From Hallerella succinigenes (GTDB lineage: Bacteria > Fibrobacterota > Fibrobacteria > Fibrobacterales > Fibrobacteraceae), in assembly GCF_002797675.1 (NCBI RefSeq), contig NZ_PGEX01000001.1, forward strand, positions 186,001 through 250,000: a DNA stretch of 64,000 bases. Direction: 5' to 3'. Within the stretch, counting starts at the first letter, position 1. Every line of letters starts with the position of its first letter. The position numbers and the translations under genes are program-made. A model generated the notes under the pieces. That model saw only the letters and a list, made by a program, of their open reading frames with translations, searched no databases and had not been told where the DNA came from. Of the stretch, positions 30,164-39,521 are shown piece after piece.

Positions 30164-31002
30164 GCAATATCATTGATGCAATCATCAATCTCGTGAATTA
30201 CAAAAACAATTCCCTTCTTGAAAATACTGCGGGAAACAATAGAGCTAACAATTCCGGTGATGGTTTGGAAGAATACGTCAAAGACCTTTTTGCAGGAACA
30301 TTCGATATTGAAGGAGCTCAAAGGCTAGAAAAGATCGGTGAAACATTTTCCTATTTAGGAAATAATTCCAATCCACCAGACGCCATGTTACGAGAAGGGG
30401 ACGCGATTGAAGTCAAGAAAATAGAAACTCCCAATTCTGCACTAGCATTAAACAGCAGTTACCCCAAAAACAAACTGTTTGCTAGCAGTTCAATGATAAG
30501 CCAAGCTTGCAAAAACGCTGAAGCATGGAAAAGCAAAGACATCATGTATATTGTCGGATTCGTGCAAAGCAACCGACTAAAGCAATTGAGCATAGTCTAT
30601 GGCATGGATTATTGCGCAGACGAATCCTGTTATTTGAGAATAAAGAATACCATCAAAGAATCCGTAGAAAGCATTCCTTCAATTGAATTTGCCGAATCAC
30701 GAGAACTCGGCCATATCAATAAGGTCGATCCCCTAGGCATAACATATATGCGCGTTCGTGGCATGTGGGGCATAGAAAATCCTTGGAAAGTTTTCTCTTA
30801 TGTTTACAACCGAACTTTTAACAGTAATTTTTCTTTTGTATGCATTATCAATGATGAAAAATGGGCAACATTTGCAAATACCTCATCTTTGTTGAATTTG
30901 GCAACAACCGAAAGATCTTTAAACATTTCCAACATTCGTATCAAAGACCCAAACAATCCAGCAAATTTGCAAGACGCAAAACTAATTTCTTTTAGCTTTT
31001 AA
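30160..31002 (+). CDS. Type II restriction endonuclease, NgoPII family (predicted GGCC)
   Basis: The 280-aa protein begins MSNIIDAIINLVNYKNNSL and continues with RANNSGDGLEEYVKDLFAG, NNSNPPDAMLREGDAIEVKK, LNSSYPKNKLFASSSMIS and DPLGITYMRVRGMWGIENP, which match the NgoPII restriction endonuclease family as I recall it. The likely catalytic PD-(D/E)xK motif is PPDAMLREGDAIEVKK (D, E, K around residues 72-88). NgoPII cuts GGCC, agreeing with the M.HaeIII-like partner. The ATGA overlap means translation is coupled, methylase first. AT-rich codon use suggests horizontal transfer. It converges on a small gene and overlaps its 3' end by 11 bp. Confidence 0.9.
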   Translation: MSNIIDAIINLVNYKNNSLLENTAGNNRANNSGDGLEEYVKDLFAGTFDIEGAQRLEKIGETFSYLGNNSNPPDAMLREGDAIEVKKIETPNSALALNSSYPKNKLFASSSMISQACKNAEAWKSKDIMYIVGFVQSNRLKQLSIVYGMDYCADESCYLRIKNTIKESVESIPSIEFAESRELGHINKVDPLGITYMRVRGMWGIENPWKVFSYVYNRTFNSNFSFVCIINDEKWATFANTSSLLNLATTERSLNISNIRIKDPNNPANLQDAKLISFSF

Positions 31003-31219
31003 AGCCAACAAATTCCAATCCCATAGAATACGCTATATTATCAAGTATTTGGAACTCATCATCAAGTTCCAAATGCAATTTTTTATCCATGGTTCCACAA
31101 TACGAAAAGCGCCCACCCATAGAGACATACTTATCTAGAATCACTGATAAAAATCCCGGTTCAGCAGCAAAGCCGAGTTCTTTTAACGATTTTTCAATAA
31201 TTTTTATTTTTTCATTCAT
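30992..31219 (-). CDS. Small protein of unknown function
   Basis: The 75-aa protein begins MNEKIKIIEKSLKELGFAA; GAAGGAA lies about ten bases before ATG 31219, a credible ribosome site. It has a helical N-terminus and GRFSYCGTMDKKLHLELDDE, with no membrane segment or signal peptide. It overlaps the endonuclease gene tail-to-tail. I do not recognise it; the position beside a restriction system suggests an accessory gene but nothing more. Confidence 0.5.
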   Translation of the reverse strand: MNEKIKIIEKSLKELGFAAEPGFLSVILDKYVSMGGRFSYCGTMDKKLHLELDDEFQILDNIAYSMGLEFVGFKS

Positions 31220-31271
31220 TTCGTTAATTCCTTCATAAAAAATAGTTTAATCAAATGACACAAAACGACAA

Positions 31272-32263
31272 CTAGCATTTTTCATTCTGCGCTTTTTCTT
31301 TCGCGATTTCATTACTTTTCTTCAAGACTTCATCCAAAGTAAAATCTTCCTTACTAAAAAAGAACGTGTTAGCACCTAAATCTTTAAGAGATGCGCCAAA
31401 ATGATATGCAGTATCATCGATAAACAAAAATCGATCATGCATTCCATAACTGGGTAAAATCTCTATAGGACATTCAGCATACTGAGCATTATACACCGAC
31501 AAATCAACCTCAAAAACTTTACTTTTATCATAAGTATAAATAGTTACAGAAACACCTTTTTCTCGTTTAAGCATCATTGCCAAAGTTTTCTCGTCCACAT
31601 ATCTATCGACTAGGACAATCCTCTTTTTGGCCTGCCTAATCAAGCCACACACGAACACATAGGCATCAAAAACCTGATTATTGTAAAATAAGCCCTTTGA
31701 CTGCAATTCTCCCCTATCCATCGCTTCAAAAACTGCGTCCAACTTTTGATCATGTTCAAGTATTTTCTTGTCTTGCGCAAAAATTCGTTCATCTTGAGCT
31801 ATCATTTTCGCTTCGACATTTGATAGACGATTGACAAAGCCACCATTTTGCATCATAAAATGGCGCATGGATACAAAAGCATCCATAATAGCTATACTCA
31901 CTTGAATGGCCGTTTTACTACGAAGTACAGCTGATAGCATGGCAACGCCTTGTTCTGTTAATGCAAAGGGCATTTTTTTACATGCAAACCGCGCTTATTA
32001 CCACTTTCGTTTAAAATCACAATCTGTGATTTTAAAGAATCAGGCAATTCATCACGAGTCAATTGAAAACAATTTCTTTCTGGAAACCGTTCCAAATTTC
32101 TCTTAACAGCCTGATTTATGGCTCGAGTTTCCACTCCATAAAGCATTGCCAAATCACGGTCAAGTAGCACTTGTTTATCGCGAATGACAAGAATCATCTT
32201 CTCAATGCCTGTCGCTGTCAATGAATTTAACGCGACAATCTCATGACTTTCATCTTTTTTCAT
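31272..32263 (-). pseudogene. ORF6N-domain / PLD-like protein split by a frameshift at an A7 run
   Basis: Two frames together make one protein. The first (32263 to 31958) is an ORF6N DNA-binding domain: GIEKMILVIRDKQVLLDRDL, AMLYGVETRAINQAVKRN, RFPERNCFQLTRDE. The second (to 31272) continues MPFALTEQGVAMLSAVLRS, then a helical spacer and a C-terminal phospholipase-D-like part (DRYVDEKTLAMML, HDRFLFIDDTAYHFGASLKD). The junction on the minus strand is CATGTAAAAAAATGCCC; adding one A restores HVKKMPFALTEQG. A_AAA_AAA is also a classic -1 slippery heptamer, so a programmed shift is possible. ORF6N genes are common in phages and mobile regions. Start 32263 has GGGAGCG upstream. Confidence 0.65.
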
Positions 32264-32420
32264 TTTCGCTCCCATAAAAAAAAGACCTCTTGCCATAAGA
32301 ACTCCCAAATTCCATCGGGGATATAGCAAAAGATCTTTTTTCAATTCAAATAAGGCTTGCAAGCAGAATTCCGCCGCCAGAGCCTATCCAAAACTACAAC
32401 AAATCAAATAAAAAAATTTA

Positions 32421-33849
32421 TTAGTGTCCGGAGAAAATTTTCAGAACGTCTAGACCCCAGAATTTACGCGGTCTAGACTTTGACTTTGCCGTTGCAAGCC
32501 CCCTCCCTAGAAATTTGGACGCTACGATGGGCAAGGTGGATGCTGCAGCATGCGTTCCCAGTCCCTTGTGGGATGTTCAAAAAAGTCAAACATGTCAATG
32601 TAGAGCATCAGGATTATTCGCATCATTGTCGCAAGTCCGGAAAAGCTCCAGCGCCGTTCAAGGCTGCGCTGCACAAGGGTCAGGAGAAGGTTCGCGATGA
32701 GGGTTACCCAGATCTGGGTCTTGATGGCGTTCTCGCTCACCCCAGAGAAGTAGCGCAGGGGAAAGTTCTGCTTAAGTTGCTTGAAAAGCGATTCGATCTG
32801 CCAGCGCCTTTGATAGATGGCGATAACTTCATCCACGCCGAGATCGTGGCTGTTTGTCAGCAGCTGGACCTCCTGCTCCTTGCTCCCTCTCCTCGAAGTC
32901 TTGGTCTCGGTGTACGAGATAATCCGGGCCCTATGCGTTGTAGCGCCCTTGTGGAACACGACGTCCCTGACCGACCTGTTCCGGTACCTGCCATCGTCGA
33001 GCAGGACGCTCTCCGAGACCGTCTCGTAGGTCAGGTTTCTTTTCATCTTGGTCACGTAGGTAACGCCATGCTGCGTCAGATCCTCCAGCTTTTCATAGTC
33101 GATGTAGGCGCGGTCCATGGCGAGCACGTCGCCGTCGTCAAAGTCGCATGGCTTGAGCATGAAGCTGTCGTGGGTGGCCGCGGAAGTAAACTTGATGTCG
33201 CCGGGAACCCCCTCGTTCGCGCTGATGACTGTATGGACCTTTATGCCGCCTTTCTTCTTTCCAATTTTCGGGTCCCTGCCGACACCCCTGAAAACCAGGT
33301 TGGAGAACAGCGTCACCGTTGTGGAATCGATGATTTTGAGCCGTCCCAGCCATCCGGGCAGCCCGTTGAGGCGGCTGTCCGGTAAAAGTCGGCTTCTGTG
33401 CGCTCTTAGCAGGCTGAAATAGGTGTCCCCGAAGATGGACTCGCTTCTCTTCGCGTTGGCGTCCCCCAGCGTACTCCGCTTGGGCACGCAGCTCATCTGC
33501 AGGTGCGGCATTCTGCTCACGAATGTCAGCGCAGACGCCTCTATCTCCCGCAGGGAATCGAACCGCATCACGACCGCATAGAGCATCGAAAGCAGGTGAG
33601 TCCATGCGTCAAAGGACTTTCTGTAGCGTTCTCCGCCGGATTCCGTGCTGATTCTGAGGATTTCGTCCCTGTCGAGATACTTGCAGAGTTGCGCGAAGAC
33701 CGGCTGTCCGGTAAAAAATGTACTTTTGGCCATAGCGTTTTGTTTCCCTTTGTTTTGTGGTAATTACAAGGTAAAAACAAAACGGGCAGGTTCTTCGTCT
33801 GAGGAGCCTGCCATTTTTATTTTTGGCTATATTTTTTACCGGACACTAA
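32421..33849 (-). mobile_element. IS4-family insertion sequence
   Basis: The element is 1429 bp with terminal inverted repeats TTAGTGTCCGG (32421-32431) and CCGGACACTAA (33839-33849). Flanks TAAAAAAATTT (left) and TAAAAAAAATT (right) may be an 11-bp target duplication with one difference, but poly-A weakens this. It encodes one transposase. A palindrome with GTCTAGAC arms (32451-32458 and 32472-32479) lies near the left end, downstream of the transposase, and may be its terminator. The insertion lies 20 bp after the MBOAT gene stop. Confidence 0.9.
32522..33733 (-). CDS. IS4-family transposase (DUF4372 type)
   Basis: The 403-aa protein starts KSTFFTGQPVFAQLCKYLDR, the N-terminal domain (DUF4372) typical of this IS4 subgroup. 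The DDE residues are in KIIDSTTVTLF, VLAMDRAYIDYEKL and the IS4 signature YQRRWQIESLFKQLKQNF (Y-2-R-3-E-6-K). It is intact, so the element may be active. Its base composition is GC-richer than the surrounding accessory genes. Confidence 0.95.
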   Translation of the reverse strand: MAKSTFFTGQPVFAQLCKYLDRDEILRISTESGGERYRKSFDAWTHLLSMLYAVVMRFDSLREIEASALTFVSRMPHLQMSCVPKRSTLGDANAKRSESIFGDTYFSLLRAHRSRLLPDSRLNGLPGWLGRLKIIDSTTVTLFSNLVFRGVGRDPKIGKKKGGIKVHTVISANEGVPGDIKFTSAATHDSFMLKPCDFDDGDVLAMDRAYIDYEKLEDLTQHGVTYVTKMKRNLTYETVSESVLLDDGRYRNRSVRDVVFHKGATTHRARIISYTETKTSRRGSKEQEVQLLTNSHDLGVDEVIAIYQRRWQIESLFKQLKQNFPLRYFSGVSENAIKTQIWVTLIANLLLTLVQRSLERRWSFSGLATMMRIILMLYIDMFDFFEHPTRDWERMLQHPPCPS

Positions 33850-33869
33850 TAAAAAAAATTCTACATTCC

Positions 33870-35288
33870 TTAAAACTGGAAATACAGGAACGGATTATAC
33901 GTTTGTGTAAATAGCGCTAACACGGCAAACGCAAAAAGCGCAAAGGCAACAATCGTTCGGACCGGGCTGATTTTTTGGCACCAGTCAAAAGCGCGGAACG
34001 GCGACACCGCGAAAATAAAAGCAATCGCCATAAACACGATCGTAGTCGGCGTAAAGATTTCTGCCGTGAGAATCGGATTTGCAGGATTCACCGGCACAAG
34101 TCCGAGCATCGAACCCCACATGTGAACAGCCGACGCGATATCCGGAGAGCGGAAGAGCACCCAGCCGAACAGCACAATAATCTGCGTGAGCAAAATCTGC
34201 GCTATCTTCGGAGCCTTGGAATAAAGCGCCTGCTTTCCATTAAAGCGTTCCACGATCATAAAGAAAGCGTGGTAAAGTCCCCAACAGATAAACGTCATTG
34301 CGGCTCCATGCCACACGCCAGACGCGAACATAACTAAAAATAGGTTCACATACGTGCGACGCTTCGAAACGCGATTCCCGCCGAGCGGAATGTACAGGTA
34401 ATCGCGCAGCCAACGGGTCAGCGAAATATGCCAACGGCTCCAGAATTCCGAAATGCTCGCCGAACGGTACGGCCCATTAAAGTTCCGCGGAAAGTGGAAT
34501 CCGAGCATGAGCCCAAGGCCCACCGCCATATCCGAATACGCCGAAAAATCAAAGTAGATTTGCATCATGTAAGCGACGCTTCCCCACCAAGAATTCAAAA
34601 CGCCCGGATCCGCCGCTTCAAAAACGCGGTCCGCAATCGCACCGACCTGATTTGCAATCAAGATCTTCTTGGCAAAACCGATGCAGAAATACGTCATGCC
34701 CTGCATCCAATTTTCCGCGGTATGTTCACGCGTATCGAGTTCTTCCGCGACCGTATTGTAACGCACAATCGGACCCGCCACCAGCTGCGGGAAAAGCGAA
34801 ACATAGCAGGCAAAAGTCGCAAAGTTTTTCACCGGAGGCGCATCGCCACGCCACACGTCAATCGTATAGCTCATTGCCTGGAAGGTGTAGAACGAAATAC
34901 CCACCGGCAATAAAACGCGCAAAACCGAAAACGGCTCACCACCCAAAAGTTCCACAAGGGCATTCACACCGCCCATCGTGAACATGTAATACTTAAAGAA
35001 TCCGAGAGTTCCCAGGTTCACAATCACCGACAGCAACAGGGCAAGGTTCCGCTGTGTATTGGAAGCTCCCAAAGCCGAAATCGAACGCCCCGCAAGATAG
35101 TTCACAAAGGTCGTGCCGAACATGAGCAGCACAAGCCAAGGTTCCATCCAGCCGTAAAAAAGGTAACTGAAAACGGTGATGAAAAAATTCAGCGTGGAAT
35201 GGCGCGCCTTACGCCACACCAGCAGATAATATCCCGCAAAAAAGAGCGGAAGAAAATAGAACAAAAAAATCTGGGAAGAAAAGACCAT
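33870..35288 (-). CDS. MBOAT family O-acyltransferase (AlgI/DltB-like)
   Basis: The 472-aa polytopic membrane protein has about 11 membrane helices and the MBOAT signatures: GISFYTFQAMSYTIDVWRGD, FPQLVAGPIVRY, ISEFWSRWHISLTRWLRDYL (the conserved His-containing segment), YIPLGGNR and the catalytic His in SGVWHGAAMTF. AlgI-type enzymes move acyl groups across the membrane to acetylate exported polysaccharides or cell-wall polymers. A secreted partner of the AlgJ/X type often follows; here an IS4 element begins 20 bp after the stop. A small secreted-protein gene precedes it by 6 bp. Confidence 0.92.
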   Translation of the reverse strand: MVFSSQIFLFYFLPLFFAGYYLLVWRKARHSTLNFFITVFSYLFYGWMEPWLVLLMFGTTFVNYLAGRSISALGASNTQRNLALLLSVIVNLGTLGFFKYYMFTMGGVNALVELLGGEPFSVLRVLLPVGISFYTFQAMSYTIDVWRGDAPPVKNFATFACYVSLFPQLVAGPIVRYNTVAEELDTREHTAENWMQGMTYFCIGFAKKILIANQVGAIADRVFEAADPGVLNSWWGSVAYMMQIYFDFSAYSDMAVGLGLMLGFHFPRNFNGPYRSASISEFWSRWHISLTRWLRDYLYIPLGGNRVSKRRTYVNLFLVMFASGVWHGAAMTFICWGLYHAFFMIVERFNGKQALYSKAPKIAQILLTQIIVLFGWVLFRSPDIASAVHMWGSMLGLVPVNPANPILTAEIFTPTTIVFMAIAFIFAVSPFRAFDWCQKISPVRTIVAFALFAFAVLALFTQTYNPFLYFQF

Positions 35289-35294
35289 CGAAGC

Positions 35295-35696
35295 TTACTT
35301 CGCCTTCAAAACTTCCACAGCCAAATAACGTTCGGATTCGTCGTCAAAATATTCGTCTTCCACGGCGCCGTCGTAATTGTCATCGAGCTTCACGAGCTTG
35401 AGCGTATGCTTGTCGCCCGCCTTGAAAGCGCGCACGTCGCCCTTCGCCTTGTCGGCCATCTTGTCTTTCACCTGGCCACGGGCGATCAGCGGATTGTAAA
35501 CGCCGACGAGGATTTCCTTGCCTTCGAATTTTCCTTCCACCACCTTCGTCACTTTGTACTTGAACACATAGACGTAGTTGTAAAGATCGTTAGGCGGCAT
35601 CTTGCCCGGAATCTCTGCAAGCTTTCCTTCCACCGTCAAGTTGCCGGCAAAAAGAAATGCAGAAAACAGGAGCAGCATCGCAAGAATCTTTTTCAT
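35295..35696 (-). CDS. Small secreted protein upstream of the acyltransferase
   Basis: The 133-aa protein has a signal peptide (MLLLFSAFLFAGNL) and a mature part of about 115 residues with beta-rich sequence (YVYVFKYKVTKVVEGKFEG, ILVGVYNPLIARGQVKD, HTLKLVKLDDNYDGAVEDE). AAGGA lies before ATG 35696. The six-base gap to the MBOAT gene indicates one operon, so a periplasmic role in the same acylation pathway is plausible. I do not recognise the family. Confidence 0.7.
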   Translation of the reverse strand: MKKILAMLLLFSAFLFAGNLTVEGKLAEIPGKMPPNDLYNYVYVFKYKVTKVVEGKFEGKEILVGVYNPLIARGQVKDKMADKAKGDVRAFKAGDKHTLKLVKLDDNYDGAVEDEYFDDESERYLAVEVLKAK

Positions 35697-35739
35697 AGAA
35701 ATCCTTTTGGTTTTCAAAAAATATAGGTATTTTTTTCAC

Positions 35740-37779
35740 ATGGACTTGTCAACTCTCCCAGGCCTCGGACCGAAACGGCTCAAAGCACTCAACGCTTCCG
35801 GGCTTCGCTCCGTTTCGGATCTTCTTTACAATATTCCTCGCACCTGGCTAGACCGCACGCGTTTGAACAAATTATCCGAAAGCCATGTCGGAGAGAATGT
35901 GATTCTCATCGGTAAAATTACCCGGGCCGGATTTATCCCCGGTAGGACTTCCCGCTACATGGCCGTTCTCGACGACGGTACAGGTCAGGTGAGCCTTGTC
36001 TTTTTCCGCGGTGCTCGTCACTGGGCAAAAACGATTTCCGTGGGAACGCGCTGGTGCGTTATTGGCAAGCTCGGCAACTACCGCGGTTTACAGCTGGTGC
36101 ATCCCGAAATGCAGCGCATGGGCGACGACGAAGATTTTTCGGGCGGTATTGAACCGGTCTACACGATTACGGAAGAAGAACACTCGGCAAAGATCGAACA
36201 AAAGTTTTTCCGGACGCTATACCCGAAAGTTTTCGCCATGCCGAACCTTTCCGTTCCGGACGCTCCCCCAGCGGAACTTACCGAGTTTATGGGATTAAAG
36301 CCCGTGCTGCAGAACTTAAAGAGCCTGCACATGCCAAAGACTTTCGCCGAAGCGATGCAGGCAAAGCTCCAGCTGAAAAAGCTAGAACTCCTGCCGTTCT
36401 GTCTGCGCATGAACGTGCGCCGTCGAAGCCTCGCCTTTCGCGGACAAGCCCGCACTCTAAACGATTCCGCAATCGCCGATGCCAAAGCCTCTTTACCGTT
36501 TACGCTTACCGCTGGGCAGTCGAAAGCTGTCGACCAGATCTGTGAAGGACTCCGCGGCAAAAAGCAGTTTCACGCCCTGCTCCAGGGAGACGTCGGCAGC
36601 GGCAAAACGGTCGTCGCCATGCTCGCCATGCTCGCCGTCGCCAAAGGCGGCGAACAGTGTGCCCTAATGGCTCCGACCGACATTCTCGCTCGACAGCATT
36701 ACAAAAGCTTAAAACCTTTCTTCGACAAAGCAGGCATCCGCACGGCCCTTCTTCTCGGAGCGTGCAGCGCCACCGAAAAAAAGACCATTTCCGGGGAACT
36801 TCAAATGGGCATGACGCAAGTCGTCATCGGAACCCATGCGCTGTTTTCCAAAGACGTTCTTTTTCAGAACCTCACCTTTGTCGTCATCGATGAGCAGCAC
36901 CGCTTTGGCGTAAACCAACGCGAAGCGCTCCTCAAAAAAGGACATTTTCCCGACCTGCTCGTGATGAGCGCAACGCCCATTCCACGAAGCCTCGCCATGA
37001 CCCTTTACGGTGACTTGACTCCGATTGTTTTGAACGAAAAGCCCGCCGGAAGAAAGCCTGTGAAAACGCGCCTCGTCGACCCGACAAAGCGCGACGACAT
37101 GAAAAAGTTTTTACTCAAAGAAGTGAAAACAGGCAACCGTCTTTACTGGGTCGTGAGCCGTGTGGAAATCGATGACGAAGGCGGAGCGAAAAGCGTCGAT
37201 GAAGTCGCCGAAGAACTTTCCTCGTTCACCTCCGAATGGAAGGTCGGAGCAATCCACGGTCAAATGGACGAAGAAGAGCGCGATCGCATTTTAAACGAAT
37301 TTGCATCGGGCAAAATTCAGGTTCTCGTCGCCACGACTGTGATCGAAGTCGGCGTGAACGTTCCGGAAGCAAACCTCATGGTCATCGACGCCCCGGAGCG
37401 TTTTGGACTTGCCCAGTTGCACCAGCTCCGCGGACGTGTGGGCCGTGGTAATCAAGACGCCTGGTGTTTTCTCATCGTGCCGCAGACTAGCCCCGCACAC
37501 GAAAGGCTTTCCCGCTTCGCAAGTACGGATAACGGTTTTGAAATCGCTGAAATGGATATGCAGGACCGCGGCGCCGGAAACCTCGAAGGCTCCGAACAGA
37601 GCGGTGCATGGGTATTCCGCTGGTTCGACTGGATTCAAGACAAAGAACTCATCCAGCGCATTCTGGATACCGCCGAAGAAATCCTCGACAACAAACCGGG
37701 ATTTTCTCCAGAGGTTCAAGAAAAAATTCAAAAATGGTACGCCTTGATGCCGCAAGGAAATGCGGACGGAGTCCATTAA
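35740..37779 (+). CDS. recG: ATP-dependent DNA helicase RecG
   Basis: The 679-aa protein has the N-terminal wedge/OB domain (LPGLGPKRLKALNASGLRSV, YMAVLDDGTGQVSLVFF) and superfamily 2 helicase motifs: Walker A GDVGSGKTVVAML (about 284), DEQH box VVIDEQHRFGVNQR, motif III VMSATPIPRSLAMTLYG, motif V TTVIEVGVNVPEA and VI LHQLRGRVGRG. It rescues stalled forks and processes branched DNA. ATG 35740 matches the family start (LPGLG near residue 5); the frame opens earlier but that part lies in the divergent gene. It ends 6 bp from a convergent gene. Confidence 0.97.
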   Translation: MDLSTLPGLGPKRLKALNASGLRSVSDLLYNIPRTWLDRTRLNKLSESHVGENVILIGKITRAGFIPGRTSRYMAVLDDGTGQVSLVFFRGARHWAKTISVGTRWCVIGKLGNYRGLQLVHPEMQRMGDDEDFSGGIEPVYTITEEEHSAKIEQKFFRTLYPKVFAMPNLSVPDAPPAELTEFMGLKPVLQNLKSLHMPKTFAEAMQAKLQLKKLELLPFCLRMNVRRRSLAFRGQARTLNDSAIADAKASLPFTLTAGQSKAVDQICEGLRGKKQFHALLQGDVGSGKTVVAMLAMLAVAKGGEQCALMAPTDILARQHYKSLKPFFDKAGIRTALLLGACSATEKKTISGELQMGMTQVVIGTHALFSKDVLFQNLTFVVIDEQHRFGVNQREALLKKGHFPDLLVMSATPIPRSLAMTLYGDLTPIVLNEKPAGRKPVKTRLVDPTKRDDMKKFLLKEVKTGNRLYWVVSRVEIDDEGGAKSVDEVAEELSSFTSEWKVGAIHGQMDEEERDRILNEFASGKIQVLVATTVIEVGVNVPEANLMVIDAPERFGLAQLHQLRGRVGRGNQDAWCFLIVPQTSPAHERLSRFASTDNGFEIAEMDMQDRGAGNLEGSEQSGAWVFRWFDWIQDKELIQRILDTAEEILDNKPGFSPEVQEKIQKWYALMPQGNADGVH

Positions 37780-37784
37780 AAGTT

Positions 37785-38552
37785 TTAAGCGGTGCGGATA
37801 AAAATTTCTGCAACGACCGCCACAAGCGAAAGCGCAGCCACGATTAATTCCACCATAGCCTTCTTACGGAAAGAAGCTTCGAAAACGTGAACCTTTTCGC
37901 CGTTCGGCAGACGCTTTTTACGGTTGCACCAGTTCATGCCCGCGATCAGCGAAAGGCACGCACAAAAGCCACCGCCGAGAAGCGCATAAAGGAACTTCGC
38001 TTCGCCGACATAGCTAAAATGCAAAGCGGCCACCACAAGCGCAATCACACAGCCGAAAAAGGCAAAGGCAAGGCTTGAATTTTTGACTTCGAGAGGCTTG
38101 CGCAGCGCTTCGATGCGTTCTTCAAATAGACGCTTCAAATCCGTTTCAGTATAAGTTTTCCCATGCGACGCAAGAATCTTCCTCGCAAGCATTACATTTT
38201 CCGGATTCCATTCATCGGGCTTCTGCAAAATTTCAAGAAGCTCTTCATCGCTAAAACTTTGAAGCATTTCAAGGCTTGCGTTGTCCGCTTCTTCTGCCGC
38301 AGCCGCCTGAACAGCCGCTTCGAGAATGCGACGGGCTGCGTCGATGTCTTTAGCGTGGACGCGCACAATGCAAGAGGACGCTCCACGGTTTTGAAAGTCC
38401 AGCCCGAGCGGATCGCCGCCCATGTTCGCATCGTTCACCAGATTTGATTCTATCGCATTTTCCTGGAGAAGAGCAGCCAATGCTTCGCCTTCTTCCGGCG
38501 TCGCAAAAGTTTCTAGCATCATCCATTCGAGCTGATCACTTTCATTAGACAT
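37785..38552 (-). CDS. DUF2007-like membrane protein
   Basis: The 255-aa protein has an N-terminal 75 residues resembling DUF2007-type signal-transducing domains (LETFATPEEGEALAALLQEN through VRVHAKDIDAARRIL), a middle helical part (LQSFSDEELLEILQKPDEWN) and three C-terminal membrane segments (residues 165-185, 188-210, 232-252). The start overlaps the PfkB kinase stop by eight bases. The function is unknown; it closes the long co-directional gene run and converges on recG. Confidence 0.65.
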   Translation of the reverse strand: MSNESDQLEWMMLETFATPEEGEALAALLQENAIESNLVNDANMGGDPLGLDFQNRGASSCIVRVHAKDIDAARRILEAAVQAAAAEEADNASLEMLQSFSDEELLEILQKPDEWNPENVMLARKILASHGKTYTETDLKRLFEERIEALRKPLEVKNSSLAFAFFGCVIALVVAALHFSYVGEAKFLYALLGGGFCACLSLIAGMNWCNRKKRLPNGEKVHVFEASFRKKAMVELIVAALSLVAVVAEIFIRTA

Positions 38553-39513
38553 GCTTCATTTCCTCACGGATACGTGCCCAGCCTTCTTCCGGAATCTTTG
38601 CACCAACAACCTGCACCACTTCGTTCGAAACGATACTGCCGAGCTTGCCCGAGCGTTCCATGTCCCAGCCGGAAAGAATGCCGTAAAGGAATCCCGAAGC
38701 CCAGAGGTCGCCAGCACCCGTCGTATCGACAGCCTTGGCCGGACCGCACGGAATACGCGTCACCACGCCGTCCTTCGAAATCAAAGCGCCACGTTTGCCA
38801 AGCTTCACCACGGCAATTTTACAGAACTTTGCAATCTTTTCGAGAGCCGCTTCTTCGGATTCACCCGTGTAAGCCTTGGCTTCGTCTTCGTTTGCAATCA
38901 CAATGTCAAGTTCACGGCCCGCAAAGAGCTTGTTAAAAAGAGGGCGGCAATCGTTCACCACGCCAAAGGCACCAAAGTCGAGAGCGGTCATCACGCCACG
39001 CTTGCGGGCTTCCTGTACCGTTTTCACAAAGCATTCTTCACCATAAGCGCGATAGCCTTCAAGGTAAAGAATTCCGACGTTATCAAAAAGTTCAGAAGTG
39101 ATCTCCGAAGCAACTACTTCGTTCGAAGCTCCGAGGAACGTCACCATAGTGCGTTCCGCATCCGGCGTCACCGCCGAAAGAACCGTTCCCGTCGCCGTCA
39201 AAGAAGAAAGCATCCGGTTTTCGACACCGCTTTCCGCCAGGTGTTTTGCAAAAAGTTCGCCGAGTTCATCACGGCCCACCTTCGAAATAAAGGAAGCCTT
39301 ACCGCCGAGCTTTGCCACGCCAACCATCGTATTGCAAGCAGCGCCTCCCGGAACCCTCTGCGGATTTTCGACCTGGTCCATAATCTTCTTCAATGTCGGA
39401 TAATTGACCGAGCACTGACCGCCCTTCTGCAGCTTGACCTTCTGAATCCAAGCGTCGTCAACCTGAGCGAGCATGTCGACAAGAGCTGCACCAAATCCTA
39501 AAACTTTTTTCAT
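38545..39513 (-). CDS. PfkB-family carbohydrate/nucleoside kinase (adenosine kinase-like)
   Basis: The 322-aa kinase shows GAALVDMLAQVDD at the N-terminus, the substrate-binding PGGAACNTMVGVAKLGGKAS, DFGAFGVV, NEDEAKAYTGE and the PfkB C-terminal signature VDTTGAGDLWASGFLYG with the anion hole and catalytic Asp. This set fits the adenosine kinase-like subgroup of bacterial PfkB enzymes, but substrate cannot be fixed from sequence reading alone; ribokinase- or fructokinase-like activity is an alternative. It lies 8 bp after the rhomboid gene. Confidence 0.85.
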   Translation of the reverse strand: MKKVLGFGAALVDMLAQVDDAWIQKVKLQKGGQCSVNYPTLKKIMDQVENPQRVPGGAACNTMVGVAKLGGKASFISKVGRDELGELFAKHLAESGVENRMLSSLTATGTVLSAVTPDAERTMVTFLGASNEVVASEITSELFDNVGILYLEGYRAYGEECFVKTVQEARKRGVMTALDFGAFGVVNDCRPLFNKLFAGRELDIVIANEDEAKAYTGESEEAALEKIAKFCKIAVVKLGKRGALISKDGVVTRIPCGPAKAVDTTGAGDLWASGFLYGILSGWDMERSGKLGSIVSNEVVQVVGAKIPEEGWARIREEMKHV

Positions 39514-39521
39514 AAGACTCC

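Noticed and set aside
32451-32479. Further member of the CTAGAC/GTCTAG RNA family
   Set aside because: GTCTAGAC is itself palindromic and lies inside the IS left end, where it is better explained as part of the element or a transposase terminator.
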